The translations under genes and the position numbers were made by a program. The notes under the pieces are model-generated. The model was given only the letters and a program-made list of their open reading frames with translations. It had not been told where the DNA came from and did not search any database. A DNA stretch of 64,000 bases from contig NC_052668.1 of assembly GCF_016802725.1 (NCBI RefSeq), forward strand, positions 15,047,001 through 15,111,000, given 5' to 3'. This document shows positions 57,911-64,000 of this stretch, one piece after another. Position 1 is the first letter of the stretch. Each line of letters starts with the position of its first letter. Source of the stretch: Solenopsis invicta. Taxonomy: Eukaryota; Arthropoda; Insecta; Hymenoptera; Formicidae.

Positions 57911-59048
57911 GGATACAGCAAACACGTAATTATGTATATCTTTACAAAATAATACCGAGAAAAGTTGTTCGTAGTCGTTGTGTTTTATAAAGAATGATTA
58001 TAATCGTCATAATAAAATAATATATTTCGTATTAGAAATACAAATATATATGTACTTTATTTTCGATATCGAAAAATTTTTTTCCTAAAAATACAAAAAA
58101 CATTTTTAGATAATATAAATGTATTAACCTGTGTATGCATTATAAAGCATTTTAAAGCTTAAAACGTTTACTTCAAAATATTTTTATATTAAACCTTGTC
58201 CGTTGTTGTTTCATTAAGCTGAAGCGCACTTTAAAGTAAAACGAAATATTGAAGAAAATATTAATTTTCGATTTTAGTTTAAGAACATTTGTTTTGTAGA
58301 GACAAAGAACAGAAATTTAAAGCCTTTTTAGTTTTTAAAATACGTGTTTGAAAACTCTTCTATGATTTTTTTGTGAAATAAGAGAAAATCACAAGAAGGT
58401 TCAAACTTTTGGCCTGCAGTGTATTTTTATACACAAATCAATAACACTTGCGCTCTACAATACTTACGTTTGTATATACAATACTTACTAATATGTAATG
58501 TAGGTTGCTTTGGTATACATACGTTAAAAATCATTTTATCGCTTTGTGAATTATCGCCGTTAATCGTGTTAAAATACGTCCATCAGCAATTAATTATAGT
58601 TTGTATTTCGATACATTCCGCATCTAAATTGTTTTGTATCTAACAGAATTATTTCTTCCTGTAGAGAAAATGTTATTTTTGCTTTATTTCCTAAGCAGTT
58701 TGTAATATAATATTCTTAGGGAAAGGGGAGGGGGCAGCATTGAGCATTGCATTATAGCATGCGACACAACGTCAGTCATCCTTACCAGGAACCAGTAAAA
58801 CTATAAAAAAAGTTGTGCCGCAAATTATAATGCAAGGCACAATGTAGAGTCAGCATCCATATCGATTAATTTTATACATGAGTATCCTCTACGATTCATT
58901 TGATAATCCGGTACTGTCGACCTGACAATGCAGTTTTACCATAATTATATTGCTCTTCTTTTCCACGTCACTCTTTTCTCATGTCATACATTTAACAAGG
59001 GGAGCTGACTCGCCATGGGGCACATTTGCACATCAACCTATGTACAAT
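57911..59048. promoter_or_regulatory. Spacer between OR8 and OR9 with OR9 promoter block
   Basis: The first 850 bp are AT-rich 3' flank. About 58500-58860 matches the block at 48560-48920 and 54320-54676. About 58880-59048 has the ordered promoter motifs (TTTGATAATCCGG, CATGTCAT, ATTTGCACA). No gene seen. Confidence 0.5.
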
Positions 59049-62000
59049 ATGAACCCAGAAATGGAAACGTACTTTGCGACAAATAAGTTATTTTTGTCGC
59101 GAATAGGTAGTTGGCCGTACCAAAAGAAAATGTTAAAAATATTAATACCGTGTTTTGTCGTAATAGTGCACTCTTCTGCCATCGTGCACTCTTCTGCCAT
59201 CGTAACTCAGGTAATACATATATGGTACGAAAATAATAGTGCAAATGTATCAGGGAATATAATCAATTAACAGATTGTTGGATTAAATTCATTTTTACCT
59301 GTTTAAATAAAAAATACATTTGTCATATACTTGTACTTTAATGTTGCCGATATAGTCATTGATTTTTAGGCGCTACTATTGTTCGACACTTGGGGTGATA
59401 TCGACATTGCCGTGGAAATTATGATTAATTTTGTTATTGTTTTTGGTGGTACCGTAAAGTTAATGAATATCGTTCTGAATAATGACAAAGTGAGTTGTCA
59501 AATTTATACCGGTAATGTGTACTGGAAATTATTATTAGTTTTTTTGCATTATTGACCAGTTCCGACAACTACTGCAACATATGAGCGAACACTGGGAACT
59601 TTTTAATAGCGAATTCGAGCATCATATTTTGAAGTATTACGCTAGTATCGGCCAAAAAATAACAAGCTACTATGGAGGTACTGAAATAGTTATTTAAATG
59701 TTTAAAGAGAAAGCATAATGCTATCGATTCAGCGATTGTTGCAATCGTAGGAATATTAGTTCGATTTTTCTGGTGTAAATAAGAAAATTTGGTAAAAATC
59801 TATTTTTTAATTAGAACCAATTTTTACAAACTCTAAAATTTCAGTGTTTTTTTTTTACAAAATGTACGGAATTATAAAATAAAATACTCATTATGAAATA
59901 CCCTCATTATGAAATAATAGTGAAAAAGAATATTTTTTAAATATTTCGTATTGTTATCAAACTTATAATAATTCTTTTTGCAGTATATGTAATTGTGACT
60001 TTGACATTGTATTTGTCAATTCCATTGGCACCAAGAGTTTTGGACGTCGTAATTCCATTAAATGAGTCAAGACCATTGATATACGTCTATCCGGCGGAAT
60101 ATAGAGTGGACAAAGAAAAGTACTATTATCCAATTCTGTTTCATTCTTGTCTTGCCTGTTCAATTACAGGAATAATTTTGTTCACCGTCGATACCACGTA
60201 TATAGTATGCGTGTTGCATGCTTGCAGCCTATTTACAGCTGTCAGGTAAGTAAAACAAAATCATACCTTCTGCACCTTTTACAATACAAAAAGGTTTCTA
60301 AGCGATAATTTACTTAATTTTGGATGAAACTATAAGAGAATATTCGGTACACAGCATGATGGACAAAATAAACCGCGCGATTTTGAACTAAAAGTACATA
60401 ACAATGCATATAATTTTATAGTTTTTGAGTCACTGAATACAACAATATCATTTGTTTTAGTTGTCTAAATATATAGGAAAGTGATCAAAATTTATTTTAA
60501 AGGAGTTGAAATGTGCTTCCTTTGATAGTATTTTTTCGATTATTTGTATTATAGCTTATTTCTGATTTGTTTAACTTGTTAGAAAATGAAGACAACAAAA
60601 CATATGAGTATTGATTATTTTCTTATGAGTTGAGACAAATAAAATCTGATATCATCGTATTTAATAATTCAACTATAAAATTATATACATAGCCTATGTT
60701 TTATAGTTATTAGATCAAAATCAATCCATTTTGATCATAACTGTAACCTAAATCGATTCATTGCTTTGCACTGATTTATTAATTAATAGTTTTATTTTGA
60801 AGCAAACGACTTGAAAATATAATTGGCGAGTCAAACATTAAATCGGACGACGACGAAAACGTTCACACAGAGATGCATTATCATATATTTATGGAAAAAC
60901 ATATTTCTATCGGGAATGAATATCGTCAATTGATAACGTGTTTGAAAAGACATCAACTTGCATTAGAGTCTGTACTACACAGAATTAGTAACAATACCTT
61001 TAATAATTTTAATAAATTGTTTAATAATTTTATTATAATAAATTATAATAATTTTAATAATTTTAATGATTGATGTGACCATCCAATCTAGCACTCATTC
61101 GACCATTTATATTAAATTATTTTTATTCGATCTTACTTTTAGAAACGCTCAGATATTGAACTCTGTATTCACTTGTGCGACAACTATTCTTCTAGGTACG
61201 AATATAATGGTTTTGAGTGCAATCGGAGTACAAGTAAGAATTTGACAACCACGTATGTCTCTAATGAAAAATATGTTTTATAACGCAATAATTTTGCAGC
61301 TTATCAATTATATACATACTGGAGAAGTAATAAGATACATTTTCATACTTTTCGGTACGTTCCTTCATCTCGTATGTATGTGTATTCCCGGACAATTGCT
61401 GATAAATCGAAGCGCAGAAATTTTTGACAAGGCGTAAGAACTTGAGTTTGGTACAGTTCTTTAGGGAAATCCTAGTCATTTCTTTTACTCATTCAATTTA
61501 CACGTATATGATGACGTTTTAGGACTCTTGCGCTTACAATTAGTAATCGCTGATAGAGAAATGATAAATAACTGATATTGTTGCTGAAAAGAAGGTCGAA
61601 GAATCGAATAAAAAAATGTTATTTAGTTCATTTTTCCAATGTTTCATAAAATATATTTCTGAACAATGCTTGAACACAGCTGAAATAAAGATTATTGTTA
61701 GAGGATTAAAATATTTCATATAGACATAATCCTCTAAGTCGACGCTGTACTCTGTACTCTTTGAAATATTGAAAAAATGTATTAAATGACATTCCTTTTA
61801 CTCGATTTTCTGATGCTAATTTTTCAGCAACAAATAAGTAATCTATCATTGCTCCCCCAGGTCTCCTAAAGACATCCATAAAACATTCTAAGCACATGAT
61901 GTCTTTAAAATGTCCATGATATCGTTCTTTTTTTTGTAATTTTATACAAATTTGTTTATATTGTTTAGATTATATAATTATAAATTATATATGAATAAAT

Positions 62001-62339
62001 AAATTATATAAACGCATAGAATTATAAATGGCACGCATTGCTGATGAAATAAATCATATGCATTTTATATGTTAGGTACAGTTCAGAATGGTATACGTTT
62101 TCCAAAGAAACTAGAAAATTGTTAACAATACTTCTTTACAGAAGTCTCGTTCCGTGTAAACTCACGGCTGGAAAGATCTTTGTTATGTCTATGACTATGA
62201 TAAGTACGGTACGTTTTAATTTACATACAAAAAAATATTTTTTTACAATTTTACATAACATATGTAATAGAATATTCAATTTTTTAAGATGATGCGAACT
62301 GCTATGTCATATTTTACGGCCTTTCTATCTATGAGATAA
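59049..62339 (+). CDS. Odorant receptor OR9
   Basis: Predicted functional odorant receptor. Exons are 59049-59210, 59370-59489, 59560-59677, 59984-60245, 60803-60967, 61143-61233, 61300-61433, 62076-62208 and 62289-62339, giving 411 aa. Landmarks are MNPEMETYFATNK and SWPYQKK in exon 1, FDTWGDIDIAVE in exon 2, VIPLNESRPLIYVYPAEY and HACSLFTAV in exon 4, CLKRHQLALE in exon 5, CIPGQLLINRSAEI in exon 7, CKLTAGKIFVMSMT in exon 8 and TAMSYFTAFLSMR at the end. Exon 1 is 18 bp longer than in OR6-OR8 because of an exact tandem duplication that yields HSSAIVHSSAIV at the end of the first hydrophobic segment. Exon 7 is one codon shorter. An in-frame upstream ATG exists but the start aligned with OR6-OR8 is preferred. 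Confidence 0.92.
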
Positions 62340-63643
62340 GGAAGATATTACAATTATGTATATCTTTCTAAAATTATCATATCTAGGAAAGAATTGTTAG
62401 AGGGAACAATCATTGTAATATATTAAAGATGATTGTAATTATTATAATGAGAGCGACACATTATAACCGTCATGAAAAATACGTATATATGTAACTTGTG
62501 TTTGACGTTTCGTACAAAAACTGAAAAAGATTTTTCTTTAATATAAAAAATTACAGAAAATGTTCAGATATTGTAGATATATTTATTGACGTGTGCATTT
62601 ATTATTTTCGTTCGCCTTGCAGAAGATTAATAATTTTTATGTATTTTAGATAATTTTTTTCTCTCACATGATCGAAGGTCCGCAGCGAACCATTTCGAAG
62701 CGAACGCAATGTTCCTCATCGATCGGTTAAATAACCACCTTTCAATGTAAAACGGAAACGTTAGCAAACGTTTTCTGGCTATCCGGAATTATTGTAATAA
62801 TATTCTTCTCATCTCCCCCGCTCGATCTATTTTCCTCCAATTAAATATTTAACAAGATTATCGCGCGATGTATTTTTCATTTAAAAACATTGCTTCAGAA
62901 ATAATTTTTTTCAATCTAAAATTATGAAGATGCGTAGAAAGAATCTTGGAAAATAATGCGATATATTTGTTTCTTCTCCAATGAACAATGAACTTTCACA
63001 AAACAGTAAACTATATTCGGAGGAATATGCTCAAAGGTATATTAAAGAGTAAAATGTCACAATAACATCAGTAAAGAATTATAGGCACTCTTTAGCTAGA
63101 AAAAAAACTATAATAAAGATTGAGTTGTAAAATTATTGTAAAAAATGTTCGTAATATTACAATAAACATTACGAACATCTTTTACAATAATTTTACAAAT
63201 AAAGAATATGTTACTTTTTATCAATACTTATACGATGCTTATAAGTTTATCGTGTAACGTTCAGTTCTTTGAAGAAACGAAAGACATTTGACACTAATCG
63301 ATATGGACTTGGTCGTGCGCTTCGTGACTGGGAGCATGAAATAATAAATAAGGTATCTTCAAAGCTTTTAAAACGTACAGTGACATATTATAAATTCTGT
63401 TTATTCATATGTTTAGTTTCTTCTAGCTAAAGCGTATCCTGTATAAATGTTACTGCCATTTATCATGATACGCTTTTAAGTATATTCCCCAGAGCAAGGT
63501 TTTAACGGAATATTAAAGAATATAAAAGAGAGTTGAGAAAGAGAGAAATAAAAAGAGAGTGAGAAAGCGACCGGGTGACAGGGATACTGCTCGCTAGAAA
63601 GCAAGACGAATATTTACGAATTCTTATTCAGTACAGCAAAGCC
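62340..63643. other. Spacer between OR9 and OR10
   Basis: AT-rich 3' flank, then about 62670-62860 of more balanced composition without a recognised feature. A near-perfect hairpin lies at 63126-63197. The last 140 bp contain a GA-rich stretch (GAGAAAGAGAGAAATAAAAA type) just before OR10 that may be 5' UTR. The promoter motifs of OR6-OR9 are not present. Confidence 0.45.
63126..63197. repeat. 72-bp palindrome with 30-bp arms
   Basis: Left arm TGTAAAATTATTGTAAAA then ATGTTCGTAAT; right arm ATTACGAACAT then TTTTACAATAATTTTACA. One mismatch, 12-bp loop. Non-coding; the smallest foldback element in the window. Confidence 0.75.
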
Positions 63644-63787
63644 ATGAGTTTCTTTGACACGCGATATTTTAGAATTAACAAGCTCTTTCTGTCTTTAAAC
63701 GGCCTGTGGCCATATGAAACGCCATACAAGAAGCTTTTAAGTCAGTCGTTCAGCTTATTCAGCGTCGCGTACATGTTCGTGCCGCAG
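63644..63787 (+). CDS. Odorant receptor OR10, exon 1 only (gene continues beyond window)
   Basis: The first exon encodes 48 residues (MSFFDTRYFRINKLFLSLNG, then LWPYETPYKKLL and ending YMFVPQ) with a donor CAG|GTAGTT at 63787/63788. Exon length (144 bp) and phase 0 match exon 1 of OR6-OR8, but the sequence is clearly more distant, so it probably starts another lineage. Exon 2 is not in the remaining 213 bp, which are AT-rich intron. Upstream GTG-initiated extension of the frame is not used because no ATG precedes it in frame. Confidence 0.8.
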
Positions 63788-64000
63788 GTAGTTCACCGGA
63801 TAATAGTAATATAAAAATGAAGAAAAACGTGTATATTTTATTAATTATTCTATATAAAAAAAAAGTTCATTTAAAATACAGTAATTTGAATGATATTCAT
63901 ACTCGTCGTGTGTCACAAAAACAATCAATACCTACAGAACATTCTTCAATGTTTCTCTACAATATATGTTCACTGATTATGAGAAAAAAAATTATTAGCT

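Overview
The window is AT-rich animal nuclear DNA with spliced genes, many short foldback transposon remnants and long TA/GT microsatellites. The gene content points to a hymenopteran insect, most likely an ant: four conserved housekeeping genes are followed by a dense tandem array of nine-exon insect odorant receptors (ORs). The species call is an inference from the receptor style and array density; no marker in the window names the species. || Layout. Positions 920-13078 hold four housekeeping genes whose exons can be joined into complete reading frames: BABAM2 (BRE, minus strand, 380 aa), HADHB (mitochondrial trifunctional protein beta subunit, plus, 469 aa), EXOSC4/RRP41 (minus, 272 aa) and MUS81 (plus, 435 aa). 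EXOSC4 and MUS81 are head to head. A gene-free stretch at 3346-5876 carries three large palindromes. || From 13825 to the right edge the window is an OR cluster in three sub-blocks. OR1 and OR2 (plus strand, 388 and 390 aa) form one tandem pair. OR3 (pseudogene), OR4 (398 aa) and OR5 (393 aa) are on the minus strand. OR6, OR7, OR8 and OR9 (plus strand, 406, 406, 406 and 411 aa) form a third tandem set, and OR10 begins at 63644 and runs out of the window. Every intact OR has nine coding exons with the same intron phases (0,0,1,2,2,0,2,0). The three sub-blocks are therefore diverged descendants of one gene structure. || Two processes shape the array. One is local duplication: OR6 and OR7 lie in a tandem 5.75 kb duplication whose copies are nearly identical over exons 4-6 but strongly diverged in exon 2. 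The other is transposon traffic: foldback MITEs, a mariner remnant in OR2, a hAT-type element with a clean 8-bp target duplication in OR8, and a 1.08 kb inverted-repeat element at 29028-30111 whose arms each carry a tRNA-like Pol III promoter. || Each OR should encode a seven-transmembrane, ligand-tuned subunit working with Orco in olfactory neurons; this is family knowledge and ligands cannot be read from the sequence. All exon joins come from reading splice sites and frame by eye; no alignment or expression data were available.
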